Translations under genes and position numbers: made by a program
In this document: positions 1 through 11,684 of the stretch, piece after piece
Layout: every line of letters starts with the position of its first letter
Numbering within the stretch: the first letter of the stretch is position 1
NCBI RefSeq assembly: GCF_000003195.3
Contig: NC_012878.2
Span: forward strand, 24,014,071-24,078,070
Source of the DNA: Sorghum bicolor
Lineage: Eukaryota > Streptophyta > Magnoliopsida > Poales > Poaceae
Reading direction: 5' to 3'
DNA: 64,000 bases
Notes under the pieces: generated by a model
Database searches by the model: none
What the model saw: only the letters and a program-made list of their open reading frames with translations
What the model was told of the DNA's origin: nothing

Positions 1-838
1 CTTGCTTCTTGGTGATTGCATTAATGTCTTCTTCATGTTGATCTTGAGAATTGAATGCATCTTGAATGGCTTGACGATTTCTTTTATAATTATCCCTCTG
101 CTCTAGCCAGCTCAATAACACATCCATCTTGGTTGATAGTGCACACAAGTCGTCTCGAACTTCTTCACTTTTATAGCATGTCTGAGTGTTGAATGTCCAA
201 TTCTGATTTTCTTCCATCTTTGCCATAATAACTTCAGCTCTTCTAGGGGTGAGTGACATAAATGATCCTTCAGCAGTGGCATCCAATTGCTCACATGACC
301 TCTAAGTTAGTCCATAGTAAAATGTGTGCATGAGCAACCACTTCTCCATTCCATAATGCGGGCAATCTGATATGTATCCTTGAAAGCGTTCCCATGCTTC
401 TGGAATAGATTCACCTCTCTGCTGCTGAAATTCTAAAATCTTCCCTCGTAAGATATTTGTTCGGCCTATTGGGAAAATTTTCTCTAGGAAAGCCTTCGAA
501 CATTCTCTCCATGTCTTGAATTGATCTTTGCTCTGATAAAACCACTACTTCGCACTTCCTTCTAATGAGAAAGGAAACGAACGAAGTAGAACAACATCTT
601 GAGGAATGCCCAGAATGTCAATGGTATTGCCAATCTCTAGGAAATTCTGCAAATATGCAATGCAATCTTCATCCTTCTTTCCACTAAATATGATAAGTTG
701 CACCATCTTGATGAGGCTTGGCTTGATCTCATAATCATATTCTCCAAGGTTAAACGTTGGACCTACGTGAATATTCTTAGTGCTTGGAGGAGAGAATTCA
801 TGCAGAGCCTTCTCAGCCATCGCTTCTCAAAATGTTGT
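1..838 (-). pseudogene. gag: gag fragment of element X (Athila-type retrotrans_gag)
   Basis: The minus strand encodes a capsid-type gag core related to the gag of element G at 30213-31007. Shared features include the motif EFSPPST near 800, VVLLRSFPFSLEGSAK near 560, and, after a stop at 545-547, the stretch WRECSKAFLEKIFPIGRTN and the QQQRGESIPEAWERFQ motif near 400. Gag forms the particle that packages element RNA in the cytoplasm. The reading is broken by at least two stops (545-547 and near 303) and has no clear start. The segment 839-1094 between gag and the PBS shows no coding homology to G and is probably leader or decayed gag N-terminus. It is a dead copy. Confidence 0.75.
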
Positions 839-1094
839 AAGATCCTTCTTCCTATGGTTGTTCCTGATAAGAGTTAAAATTCTACAACCAATCCTGCACT
901 TACCCTATAAAGTATTGCTACATAAAACATGGGTAAGTCTGCTAAAGCAAAAGACTATGTCCTAAACATATTTAAATGTTGATTTCCTATTGTTGGTTCT
1001 ATGAATGATTTACTTGTATGAAATTCTAAAAAGTGTATAATTTCTGGCTAATCAATAAATCCTTTTAAAGTAATCCTAATAAATAAAATTGCCA

Positions 1095-1112
1095 TCCCCG
1101 GCAACGGCGCCA
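1095..1112 (-). other. Primer binding site of X (tRNA-Asp)
   Basis: The plus strand reads tccccggcaacggcgcca, the 3' end of plant tRNA-Asp(GUC) including CCA. The element, on the minus strand, is therefore primed by tRNA-Asp, as is usual for Athila elements. It lies 8 bp from the LTR edge at 1121. Confidence 0.85.
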
Positions 1113-1120
1113 GAAATGCT

Positions 1121-1791
1121 TGTTGGTATTTTTAGCATCACTTCATATTAAGTTGTCATTCCTAACATGATGCCAAAACCAAGGAATAAAATAATCTACA
1201 CGCAATAACTCTAAATAGAATATATCTGCCAGCGCACAGATAATTCTCCCGTTGCAGCATTTCACCCAGGAAGTATTCCGAGTATCGTTGATTTATTTTA
1301 TGCTAAGAGGATAAAGCAGCATTCTATTTATTAGACTTAGGTGATCTTATATGAACTAAGGAATTTATAATTATGTAAATCTATCTTAACCAATAGTACT
1401 AATGCTTTAGCGATAACTAATCGATAAAATATGATAAATGATAACTGATAACTGAGTAATGAAGTAAATGGTATTCTAGAGATAGAAAATAAAGACTCAC
1501 TAATATAGCAAGACAATCATGATATTCAAATAAATAAAAGAAACCTATGTAATTACTAATATAAAGTCTGCAGCCTACGCCATGCTACACATTTTCATCT
1601 ATAGTGCGTTAAACTCAGAAAACATCATAAGGAGCATCAACTAATGAGGGTTTTAAGATGCAACCATCACCTCCTTCGCGACCGCGCTCTGCTAGTCCTA
1701 CGTACGGGGGGTGGACTATAAACGAACCAATGCAGCTATCACCTACACAGACTACCACACGACCCGGCACGTCTGGGTGCCTCCGTAGGTA
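1121..1791 (-). repeat. 5' LTR of X, part 1 (interrupted by Y)
   Basis: Starts TGTTGG next to the PBS. It runs to the insertion point of Y, where the 5-bp target AGGTA (1787-1791) is repeated at 9432-9436. The LTR resumes at 9437, giving a rebuilt length of about 1.5 kb. No coding content is seen. Confidence 0.85.
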
Positions 1792-3018
1792 TGTTGATAT
1801 TTGGTAACGCAATAAGGAAATAATCCGCAAGCGCACGGATATCGGTGAGCATTTCACCTGGGATGTTATCCAGAGTTATCGTATTTATATTTTTACCACT
1901 GGGAGAAAGGGTGCATCTGACTAACCAAATCTATTGCTACTATCCCTTTAGGCTACAAAGAATGTTTCTCGATGTGAGTGATGTATAGAGAAGACTGCAA
2001 CCGTAGTCTCGTTCTAACCTTGGTAAGGATGATCTACTGTTCTATTAGGGAAGCTTACGGAATCTAGACACCACAAAGGATGTTCGACCCGCACATATAA
2101 ACCTACCCGTCCTGCTAACAAGATATGGGATACAAAGGTAACTCGGAAATGTCACGTTCCTCGCTACTACCACGGTCCAGCTAGTCAGGGGATATCTATG
2201 AGTACCCTAGCCTAAACACCATGTTTACGCTACCAATGATTACTCTAATACTCAACCGGAAGAGGATTAAAGTAAACTCATAAACCAAAGAACAATAAAA
2301 CAAGAACTTACTAGAATTAGAAGTCGAATTACTGAAGAATCTTAGAAGCAAGCCTCGGGTTAGAAGACTTGATCCCGTAGGTACAACTCGGAGTAGACAC
2401 CGACAGGCCGGCCTTCCTCCGATCTACACCTCCACTCTATCTCTCTCAATCTAGTAGAAACTAGAAGATCTATTTCTACTTACATTGGTTGCTAAGCCTA
2501 AAAAGAAATTCTATTTAGAGAAGAGGTTTTCCTTCGAGGGCACCCCTCAACTCTATGATAAACTTGTCTCCTCCAGGAGCCAGGGGTTCTGCTTATATAG
2601 TCCTCCTCATCTGTGCATTTTTGGTCCAGCAGGCGATGTGGTACTACATTATCCTTGATCCTTTAGGTCGGTGGAATGTCGTGTGCGAAAAGAGTCCCGA
2701 ACGGAGTCCAGAGGGGGGCGGGCGCCCAGGTCCTCAGGGCGGGCGCCCTGGGCCTGGCCCCTTTCGGCCTTTGCTTTCTTCCCGTGGCTTCTGGAGTCTT
2801 CTAGATGGTACAAAATTGCGCGGTGCGTTGATATCTCTATGTAATCCCGACATGTGGGCCTTTCTTCCTTATTTCCTGATAACCCCCTGCAGAAATAGAC
2901 AAACATCAAAACTCGTGGAATTCTGTCACATAAAACCCTAAGTCTGGGTGTTGGTTGCATTTGGATCCTTTTCTTTATTTATTTGATGATTATATTTGGT
3001 ACTTAAGGACCGCCAACA
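1792..3018 (-). repeat. 3' LTR of Y
   Basis: 1227 bp, collinear with 8205-9431. It holds a GC-rich block near 2700-2765 with two copies of the palindrome GGGCGCCC (one as GGGCGCCCAGG, one as GGGCGCCCTGG). An open frame at 2555-2941 is repeated in the other LTR and has no recognisable protein character. Confidence 0.95.
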
Positions 3019-3030
3019 AACTCCCCCAAG
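3019..3030 (-). other. Polypurine tract of Y
   Basis: Plus strand aactcccccaag directly after the LTR end. On the element's sense strand this is a purine run ending GGGGGAGTT at the LTR border. G has the same arrangement at 26222-26233. Confidence 0.8.
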
Positions 3031-5070
3031 CTTACCTCTTGCTCGTCCCTGAGCAAGGTTGGACTCAAGAGTTTCTGCAGTGGTTTCATGCCTTAAAAGT
3101 AAGATCTCATCTCTGAGTTTGGGTAAACTGTTAAGACTTAAAACTTAATCATTTTACCTTTCACCATGGGGCTTGTAACCGTCACTTGTGTCTTGAGCAG
3201 TTAAAAGATAGAACGGTCAAGTCAAGCGCCATGTCTCTTATTCTTGATCAGCTATAGCTCTGGAGATTTTGCAGATTTTCAAATAAAACTCAGAGATTCC
3301 ATGTATGACTCTCTTATATCTCTCTTTTGTGGTATTTCTGGAGCCTTGCCGAGGCAGTAATGGTATATGCCTTCTCCCAAAGTATGTGGTATTTTTGGTA
3401 TAAGGCATAGTGATATTGCCTCCTCTCTCACCCTACTCTAATAAGGTTTTAATATCTGGAGCTCATAGGTGGGAGATAGCTAATACATACTTACAAGACA
3501 TTTATTGCATAGTCAAACCATGGATCCAGAGGAACAAGTCAATAAGTCAAACCAAGATGTGCATGTGTGGCGAGTGAATGGTGTATGGTGATGATGGTGA
3601 TAACAATGGTGAAAGTCTAATTCTACTTTTGCTCTTTTGAGGGGATACATACCTTTCTTGCACTTTGAAGCTTTTTGAGGAGAATGAGATGCTCTATATT
3701 TTCTTTTTCTTTTCTCTCAGGTGGGTATCTTGTACCCCTAATTCTACTGTCGGACACTTGTCCATTTTTACCCCTCGTCTCACTTTTTCTTTTCTTCGAG
3801 GTTCCGGGCACTTGCCCCTTTTTATTTCCTCGTATTTTCCTCTTTTTCTTCTTTTTTTTAGAGCACTCATCTCCTGAAATAATATAGCAAGTGGTAGTAA
3901 CCAAGATAACTCGAGCATTTATTCCACAGGGAATAACAGGGAAAGGATAATGTTTTTGGCTATTCTCTCCTAGATAGGAGTAGAATAATTTTGGGTGAAT
4001 CTAGAGATGGAAATGAGTGGATATATGTGGATGCGTACTTCTGGAGTAAAAGCAGCATGTGTGAATGAATATGCAAGTGAATCTTGATTTTAGCCACATG
4101 ACAAGCTCCTAAGGGTCTACACAGCTTGACCACACTCAGTGCTCATAAGCAGTAAAAAGTAAATATGTGGCTCAAAGTCTAGCAAGCATGTATATATGGC
4201 TGTGGTAGGAATTTAAACTCTCATCATATAGGAACTCATCATGTGTTATCTTAAAGATTTTCAAAGATAAAATTCTCCAGAATTCTAGCATCTCTAGGAA
4301 CAGATAAACAGCAGCTCAACCTTCCCATATCATATCCGTTAACGACTTAGACTTTAGATCAAGTACTCTTCCCACAAGTTCAGGTTTAGAGCAGGTTTAA
4401 ATTATAACAGTTATGCCTAAACTTGAGAGAGATTTTAATTTTAAGAACTAGTCATGGCAGAGCAACTATTCATCATTCCATGTGAGAGTTTATCATGAGG
4501 GTTCATAGCAAACTTTATTTATTTATTTATTTAGCAAACTAAGCAAAGATATATATAAAAGCACAAAATCTTTATTTGGGTTTTTATGATTATGCATCTT
4601 TTTATTATTTGAGTAAAGTATAAACGCGAGTAGAAACACTTAGCTGGATAAATGGGGGTGCTCTCCCCCAAGCTAGATTTTGACGTAATTTCTTCTGATG
4701 TAGCTAGCAAGTGACGGAGGTATATTTAAATGTTGGCAGCACCCTGACAGCGATTAGGATGTCCTCCGTCTGCTAGTCTTCTTTGATCCTTGAATTTTGT
4801 GGAGCTCAAATAGACAACAAAGCTTTGTGGAACTGGTTAAGTGTTAGCATAAAATCTCTTTGCCTTTATCATATTGAGCTTTCTCCTAATAAATTTTATT
4901 TAGCAGGATCATGCACTTATTATTTTTATATTTTTATTGTAAGATAAAAACATATTTATTTTACGCCACCACAGTCAATATACCTATGGGTTTTTAAACC
5001 ACAAGTCTACTCACATGGGGCTTACTATTTTAAACATTTTTATTTTCTTTTCAAGATGATATGAACCTGA
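3031..5070 (-). other. Long non-coding 3' internal region of Y
   Basis: About 2 kb without a credible gene. It aligns by eye with 26234-28284 of element G, including GCTTACCTCTTGCTCGTCCC at the left end, a pyrimidine-rich tract near 3640-3870 and an A/T-rich stretch with a TTTA microsatellite near 4515-4540. Conservation between two families suggests a shared ancestral 3' UTR-like segment. Short frames at 3623-3918 are low-complexity by-products of the pyrimidine tract. Confidence 0.7.
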
Positions 5071-5918
5071 TTAACTAAGCAAACTATTGAAAGGAAAAGG
5101 ATAACTACCAAGTTTACCTCTTGGCAAGGCGTTCGGTGTTTTTAAGTTCTCCGAACGGGACTCTCCGTTTTCCCAGTCGTTCTGGGATTCGCTGGATGGC
5201 GTAGTCGGTGATTCCGGCGGCGCCTCCTTTTCATGTATAACTATCTTCTCTCTCCACACCTGACTCGGTGCTACGGTCTCCTCAGGACAGTTCTGTTCAA
5301 GCTGTATGTCTTCAGACCTTACCACTTCTCCTTCGTACTCTGCCCATCTGTCCTTGATGATTTGCCTCCTCTGGTTGCGGTTGCGTTGTCTTCTTGTTGT
5401 CTTGACCTCCTTAGAGTTTTCAACTATATAGTTAGGGTCAGTAAAACAGCGGCATACCTTCTTAGAGGAGAAGTGTATGTGGACTTCTCCGATTCCAATA
5501 TAGATGATGGCTTTGATAGTGTTGAGGAACGGTCTTCCAAGGATGGTAGGTAGATCGTACTCGTCTTCTCCCATGTCAATGCCCTAAAAATCATCTGGAG
5601 CTGAATGTATGTTGGTTGTAGAGGCATGGTTCCATGCAGGAGCTGATAAGTGACTGCGGCCATTATGTTGACGTCAGATCTGGTGTCGTAGAGTGTCTTC
5701 TGAAAAGAGTATCCATTGATTGTGCACTTGATGCTTGGAACACCAGGGTCGTCTTTCTTGATCAGGAAACCCGACTTGAGTCGACGATGTTGACCTCTTC
5801 CGACAAGGATCCAATGTTTTAAGTCTTCTGGACAAGACTTCTCACCGTCTTCATCCTTTAGGTGCATCATCTGATTAGGTGTGGACCTTGACGTCTGCAC
5901 TTCTTGATACGGTGTCAC
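5071..5918 (-). pseudogene. Second aspartic protease segment of Y, frameshifted
   Basis: The minus strand encodes a retropepsin-like segment. An active-site region YDTRSDVNIMAAVTY lies near 5660 and the flap and C-terminal hallmark ILGRPFLN near 5530, followed by KAIIYIGIGEVHIHF. The conserved end RGKLGSYPFPF precedes the stop at 5071. Family members read D-T-G at the catalytic triad; here it is D-T-R, so the enzyme is inactive. The two halves lie in different frames and the segment between active site and flap is missing relative to G. It matches the second, not the first, protease of G. No polymerase follows. Confidence 0.7.
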
Positions 5919-7144
5919 CCATGTTCTTCATTTTCCAGTAGTTCAAAGTGCGGCGTTAGCAGCATCTTGCTCAGTGTGTTTGTGCTTGTAGATCCAGGTC
6001 CTTCACTTGGTGGAATCTGGGAGTTGTAAAACTCCTTCATGTTTTGCTCGAAGTGTACCTGTTCATAGAGACAATGCAGAGATCAAGTGCAAGGGCCCTG
6101 TTGGTGGAAAACACCAACAGAACCAAAAGTGTATTTGTTCTTCTCTAACCTTAAGCATAGTGAGCAAGACAAAGTTGATGGATCATGAGTATAGCATTTG
6201 TCAGATCGGATGGCTCAACCTAATGGAAAGATAGTCTATCTATATTTATGTTTTGTTTATATCTTCCAAAGATTGAATGTGCAACATATTAGCTTATATG
6301 ATTAGGACTGTGGGATCACGAAGGTAGTACTAAGAATAAAGATTAAAGCACTAAACATGCTGAATCAGTTAGGTTGGTTAATTTAGAGTTATAAATCATA
6401 CATGTTTGTCTCTTTATTTATGTGAACGCTAGAACCAAGGAGAAGCTTATAAAAGCGATAGTCAAGTACCTTAAGATGTTACCTTACTTGAAGAGTGATG
6501 GTATAGTATCACCTTGTGGAAGCTTTCCTTTCTTAGCGGTTTTGCATCGTGTTTGTGGCACCCTCCATGGATCATCTCTTGTGAGCTATGCCTTCCTGGT
6601 GTAAATTGTTAACCTTCATGTGTCTCGCTCTTTGTCTCCAATGTGAGTTTGTATCTCAGGACTTCCCATGTTGATATTGAAAGTTTTTTCTGCAGGGGTT
6701 AGTCCGACAAAATATACCAATGTCTACACAAGCAGTTTTTAGTTCAATAACCGAACTAGACTCCATGTCTAATCAGATTAAGGAAGGCTGTTTAACCTAA
6801 GCACCATGCTTAATTTAAATGCCAATAGAAGTATGTGCAGTACTTCCAAACTAACACTTACTAGGATAAACAAAGGTAGCATGATGGCATTTATAGAGAT
6901 CTTGTGCTTGTTATTCATCCGATCTTCTTGCTCCAATCCTGGAAAGGTTAGTGGCAAGAGTACCCGAAGGAATATTTCTACAATTATCTCTATATGCTCA
7001 ATACACAAGGCAATGTTGCAAATAATTAGAAGTTCATGTCACGATCTGATAGGTGCTTGTTTTAGGACACTAAGCTTGTCCTTGGGAAACCATCAATTTA
7101 TGTCGGCGAAGTGGTTTCCCCTCCAACGCTGACCTATATCAAGA
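5919..7144 (-). other. Unclassified internal spacer of Y
   Basis: No open frame with recognisable domains on either strand. It contains a perfect 9-bp inverted repeat with a 5-bp loop at 6098-6120 (CTGTTGGTG and CACCAACAG). Short frames at 6422-6604 and 6806-7132 (plus) and 6778-7008 (minus) are not supported by any family. No counterpart was seen in G. Confidence 0.5.
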
Positions 7145-8085
7145 TCAACGAGATCTGCAATATTTATTATAGACATATACATCGACAACCGCCCTTTTAA
7201 AGTTTTTATAAATAGAAAGGAGGAGGGGGTTGGAGATCTCAAATGTGGTAAGGATGGAGAGACCAATTGATTGGGGAGATGTTTTATATGAGTAAGGACT
7301 TGGTGAGGTATTTATGAAATAACTTCCATGCTCACTGTTGTTCCTCTCATTCTCAAACTCCAAGGATGATTCTTCATGAATGCTTAAAATTCCTCTAGGA
7401 TTGTCTCTCAAGTTTGTTTTATCCATCCATTCAATGGTGATAGCACATGGATTTTTAATGCCCTCTAGCCATTGATGTTGCTCTTCTCGATCCTCCTTGT
7501 GGTCTTGATGACTATTATGAATGGGATGTCTAGAGAGATTCATAAGATCATTGGGAGGTTCAAGAGAAAGAGCATAGTAGAAATTATTAAGCTCAAGGAT
7601 GGGTTGGATAGCCGAATTATAGGATTGAAATGTTTGGAAATCGGCTATTGAAACTTCCTTTCCTTGTCTGGGAGATGATTCCTTCTCTATCTTTAGGAAT
7701 TTTTTATGAAGACTAGTATAAGAAGGATGTCCACAAATGAAGACATACCTTCCTTTACTAATAGATAAAGAAAGAAAGACTCTACCAAAGGTTTATGATT
7801 AAGACCAATGTGAAAATATCGAGAAAAAACATGGTCTTGTAGGGCTAGGTTTAAACCATAATTTATAGAAAGATTAACAGATTCCCTAGGTGTAGCTAAA
7901 AGTGCATTATCTTCTTGATTAAAAGATAGGACCTCAGCTGTAGAAAAGGGTTGGTTTTGACCTATTGCAATCAACCCCGGGCACAGATCATAATTAGGGG
8001 CAGGACTTGTTGACTCCCATGGTCTATGGCTGGTCTCCGAAGGTGCAAAAAATTCAATAATAGGTATGGAATTTAAGTTATCCAT
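7145..8085 (-). pseudogene. Unrecognised ORF in the gag position of Y
   Basis: An ATG at 8083-8085, about 95 bp after the PBS, opens a frame beginning MDNLNSIPIIEFFAPS. It stays open to 7693. The coding signal then continues in another frame from about 7760 to the stop at 7145. That part includes SYNSAIQPILELNNFYYAL, the acidic/histidine segment NSHQDHKEDREEQHQWLEG and a C-terminal FKRAVVDVYVYNKY. One frameshift near 7740-7760 would account for both parts, giving about 310 residues. There is no CCHC knuckle and no similarity to the gag of X or G. Function unknown. Position suggests a gag replacement or a captured sequence. Confidence 0.5.
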
Positions 8086-8178
8086 AAAGATAAAAATAAA
8101 AAGATAAAAGAATAAAAGTATAAAAGTATAATACAAGATAATAGCAAGACTTAAAGTTATCTCAGCAAACCGTCTTTC

Positions 8179-8196
8179 TCCCCGGCAACGGCGCCA
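8179..8196 (-). other. Primer binding site of Y (tRNA-Asp)
   Basis: Plus strand tccccggcaacggcgcca, identical to the PBS of X and G, 8 bp from the 5' LTR border at 8205. Confidence 0.9.
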
Positions 8197-8204
8197 GAAA
8201 TGCT

Positions 8205-9431
8205 TGTTGATATTTGGTAACGCAATAAGGAAATGATCCGCAAGCGCACGGATATCGGTGAGCATTTCACCCGGGAGGTTATCTAGAGTTATCGTATTTA
8301 TATTTTTACCACTAGGAGAAAGGGTGCATCTGACTAACCAAATCTATTGCTACTATCCCTTTAGGCTACAAAGAATGATTCTCGATGTGAGTGATGTATA
8401 GAGAAGACTCCAACCGTAGTCTCGTTCTAACCTTGGTAAAGATGATCTACTGTTCTATTGGGGAAGCTTATGGAATCTAGACACCACAAAGGATGTTCGA
8501 CCCGCACCTATAAACCTACCCGTCCTGCTAACAAGATATGGGATACAAAGGTAACTCGGAAATGTCACGTTCCTCGCTACTAGCACGGTCCAGCTAGTCA
8601 GGGGATATCTATGAGTACCCTAGCCTAAACACCACATTTATGCTAGGAATGATTACTCTAATACTCAACCGGAAGAGGATTAAAATAAACTCATAAACCA
8701 AAGAACAATAAAACAATTACTTACTAGAATTAGAAGTCGAATTACTGAAGAATCTTAGAAGCAAGTCTCGGGTTAGAAGACTTGATCCCGTAGGTACAAC
8801 TCGGAGTAGACACCGACAGGCCGGCCTTCCTCCGATCTACACCTCCACTCTATCTCTCTCAATCTAGTAGAAACTAGAAGATCTATTTCAACTTACATTG
8901 GTTGCTAAACCTAAAAAGAAATTCTATTTAGAGAAGAGGTTTTCCTTCGAGGGCACCCCTCAACTCTATGATAAACTTGTCTCCTCCAGGGGCCAGGGGG
9001 TCTGCTTATATAGTCCTCCTCATCTGTGCATTTTTGGTCCAGCAGGTGATGTGGTACTACGTTATCCTTGATCCTTTAGGTCGGTCGAACGTCGTGTGCG
9101 AAAAGAGTCCCGAACGGAGTCCAGAGAGGGGCGGGCGCCCAGGTCCTCAGGGTGGGCGCCCTGGGCCTGGCCCCTTTCGGCCTCTGCTTTCTTCTCATGG
9201 CTTCTGGAGTCTTCTAGATGGTAGAAAATTATGCGGTGCGTTGATATCTCTATGTAATCCCGACATGTGGGCCTTTCTTCCTTATTTCCTGATAACCCCC
9301 TGCAGAAATAGACAAACATCAAAACTCGTGGAATTCTCTCAGATAAAACCCTAAGTCTGGGTGTTGGTTGCATTTGGATCCTTTTCTTTATTTATTTGAT
9401 GATTATATTTGGTACTTAAGGACCGTCAACA
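8205..9431 (-). repeat. 5' LTR of Y
   Basis: 1227 bp, same length and termini as the 3' LTR at 1792-3018. It is followed by TSD copy AGGTA at 9432-9436, after which the LTR of X resumes. The GC-rich GGGCGCCC block recurs near 9130-9170. Confidence 0.95.
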
Positions 9432-9436
9432 AGGTA

Positions 9437-10267
9437 CACAAAATATCTAGACACCATGTCTACATAATGTGCACCACCTGACTCACTCGAGTACTGAATC
9501 AGGCGCTTTACGATCATATAACAATAATCATCATAAACCACATCTATATCAAATATGCAACTAGAATAAACTAAGAACTGAATAAATAGCAATATATTAA
9601 AGTAGACCAAAGTCATAATGAAATACAACATAATATTACCAATTTCTAGAAGACAGATCTGGAATCCCGAGCGGGGCGCCTCATCTCTACTTGAAACTCG
9701 CTAGATGCCTAGACTAAGAACTTGAAGAACTAGAGCTCTATTTCTAATCTCTTGAAACCCTAACTTCTGACTACTCTTGACAAATGAAGCAGGAGGAATG
9801 AATTGAATCTGGGGTCATCTTCTAGGAGGGGGGTCTGCCCCTCTATTTATAGCCTAGTGGAGTGCACACGCGCTGTTGGATCAAACCGACTTAACGAGCG
9901 GTCGAGATGGGTCCTCAGAGGTGGTGGAAGAAGCTTTCGGAAGGGGGGGGGCGAACCCTAACTACAGGGGGGCCGGCGGTAGGGTGGTGCCAGCTGGCCC
10001 CACCTAGTAACCGTTTGCTCCCTTGTTGCGCCTGGTGTCTTATGGAGTCTTCCTAAATCCACTGGTGTCGCCCTTCCGTCACGGATAAGTTTTGTGGCCA
10101 ATTAACACCTTAATCCCTCTTTTCCGTGCTTTCTGAAATAATCCCTGAACATCACAGAATATGCAAAACTCGTGGAAATTGTCAGTTTAAACCCTATACT
10201 AGTGTGTATTCATGTTTTCCCTTGGGTTTAATGTTCTAATAATATTTGATGTTATGGACCGTCAACA
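9437..10267 (-). repeat. 5' LTR of X, part 2
   Basis: Continuation of the LTR of X after the Y insertion, ending GACCGTCAACA like the LTRs of Y and G. The segment AAAACTCGTGGAA near 10160 is also shared with their LTRs, showing common descent. Confidence 0.85.
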
Positions 10268-10289
10268 AGAACCCAGAAGCATCAGACCT

Positions 10290-11684
10290 TTATCCTTGCT
10301 CAAAGCCTTGTTCCTCATCCTCTGTCCTTTCTCCATAGGTACTGAATGAATGTCTTGGAGCTTCTCCTGAGGGACCTTGCCCTGTGGGGATGAATGGTGG
10401 TGGTGGATAGTACCCATATGGATGGTAGGTAGGATGGAACGGAGGATACATCCTAGGATTCAGTGCGCAGCACTGGCGTGCTTGCCATTCATCGTAGCTA
10501 GTGTGTGTTGGTGCTTCATGAGTGGGGTCAGCACCAGGCCAGACTAGCTCGTGTTGACAAGCAAACCTCTTAGAGGCTGTCCTCTGAGGTGCCCTCTCAG
10601 AAGCCTCTCCTTGAGCTCCTCTCCTATTCATTGGTCGTGCCTAAAACTCAATGTGTAGAGTTTGGACAAAATACAGTGCCATCTCCGAGTTAGGTAACCG
10701 GAGCTTGGCATCCCCATATGTCATGTATAAATCCCCTTTTATTTTCTTTATAAGGTGCACATGATTAAAATGTTCATATCCATAAATTTTTCTATGTGTA
10801 TCAATAAAATCCAAAGAGGCACCTTCAAGTAATTTAAGCTTAAAAGCTAAATGAGTAACTATGGAACAAATTGCTACATCTCCTACTTTATAAGCAGGAA
10901 TGCTTAACCAGTGATCTACTAAAGCATGGACAGGTGACACCCTTATTTTCTTAACCACTGCATAAATTAATTCTAAATCTATGGCTCTAATTTTACTAGC
11001 ATCATCTTGAGGGAAGAAAGCTATTCCTAACCACTTATGCAAGAACCTAAATGTAGGGTGCTCTATGTCCCGAGTACGATTGCCACAGAAGAAATGCTCT
11101 TTAGAAATTTCAATCTAAAATTTATGGGTGTCAAAATCTTTTAAGGCTTCTGTTAAATCTAAACATGCATTTGAAGGAAAGCCTAAAAGATCACTAAGAA
11201 CTCTCCATGTTAAACAGAATTCTTGGGTAAACAACCTAAAATAAACTCCTGTCTGGGTGAGTTCAAGGGTGCTCAGAAATTCTTTGGCTAAAACCTTGGA
11301 CCCTAACTCAGTGATAGATGTGAAAGAACTCCAACCAACAAACTGGAAAATAGTATCGAATTCAGTTGCCATATCTGTTTCACCGAGGAACACATCATCT
11401 AAGACCTGTGTGTGGACAAAGCTCCTGCTCTTCAATTTGTTGTAGATGTTCTTTTCTCTCGCATCCTTCAAGACAAGGTGAGTTGCTGTGAGGAGAACCC
11501 TTTGTGGTGTAGCTGAGGAAGATGGTGGTTGAGGGTCAGCAGGAGGATTGGTGCTCATGTCAGAGCCAGCCCTTGACGAGACATACTGGGATGAGCTCCT
11601 TGTGGTCCTTCCCAAGACCTTGTTGGTGATTCCCTTTGCCCAGCTCCTTATCCTGCAACAAATGCTTACAGACAAAAACAACAC
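10290..11684 (-). pseudogene. Athila ORF1-like / putative plant transposon protein gene, two in-frame stops
   Basis: One minus-strand frame runs from 11684 to the stop at 10290-10292, broken only by stops at 11115-11117 and 10641-10643. A Ser/Pro/Thr-rich N-terminus is followed by a segment with FRLFTQEFCLTWRVLSDLLG, then LHKWLGIAFFPQDD and KKIRVSPVHALVDHWLSIP. The C-terminus is rich in Pro and Tyr (HPTYHPYGYYPPPPF). This order resembles the ATHILA ORF-1 / putative plant transposon protein families (Pfam PF03078, PF20167), recalled from memory and not searched. A splice-acceptor-like TGTTGCAG precedes codon 11 of the frame near 11660. It is the oldest layer visible and was interrupted by X at 10268. 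It could be an antisense accessory gene of a lost element. Confidence 0.6.

Larger units (their letters stand above)
1792..9431 (-). mobile_element. Element Y: complete non-autonomous Athila-like element
   Basis: Both LTRs are 1227 bp (1792-3018 and 8205-9431), start TGTTGA and end TCAACA on the plus strand. They are flanked by the perfect 5-bp TSD AGGTA (1787-1791 and 9432-9436). Orientation is minus: PPT beside the left LTR, tRNA-Asp PBS beside the right LTR. Total length is 7640 bp. The internal region has a decayed second-protease segment and an unrecognised ORF where gag is expected. It has no gag, reverse transcriptase, RNase H or integrase, so mobility would have needed proteins from another element. 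The two LTRs differ at a few per cent of positions by eye. Confidence 0.95.
1..10267 (-). mobile_element. Element X: Athila-like LTR retrotransposon, 5' end only
   Basis: Outer element on the minus strand. Visible parts are a gag remnant (1-838), a tRNA-Asp primer binding site (1095-1112) and the 5' LTR (1121-1791 continued at 9437-10267). The rest of the internal region and the 3' LTR lie left of the window. Its LTR was later split by element Y. The LTR ends, TGTTGG and GTCAACA on the plus strand, and the PBS place X in the same broad group as Y and G. The TSD cannot be tested because the other end is missing. The flanking bases on the right are AGAAC. Confidence 0.85.

Noticed and set aside
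2555..2960. Open frames of 128 and 103 codons on opposite strands
   Set aside because: They lie in the LTR of Y and recur at 8968-9373; the overlap on both strands and lack of any domain indicate LTR sequence, not genes.
3623..3918. Lys-rich and Phe-rich small frames on both strands
   Set aside because: Translation of a pyrimidine/purine tract in the non-coding region of Y; the same occurs in G at 26852-27100.
4515..4540. TTTA microsatellite
   Set aside because: Ordinary simple repeat with no further structure; no CRISPR-like repeat-spacer array occurs anywhere in the window.
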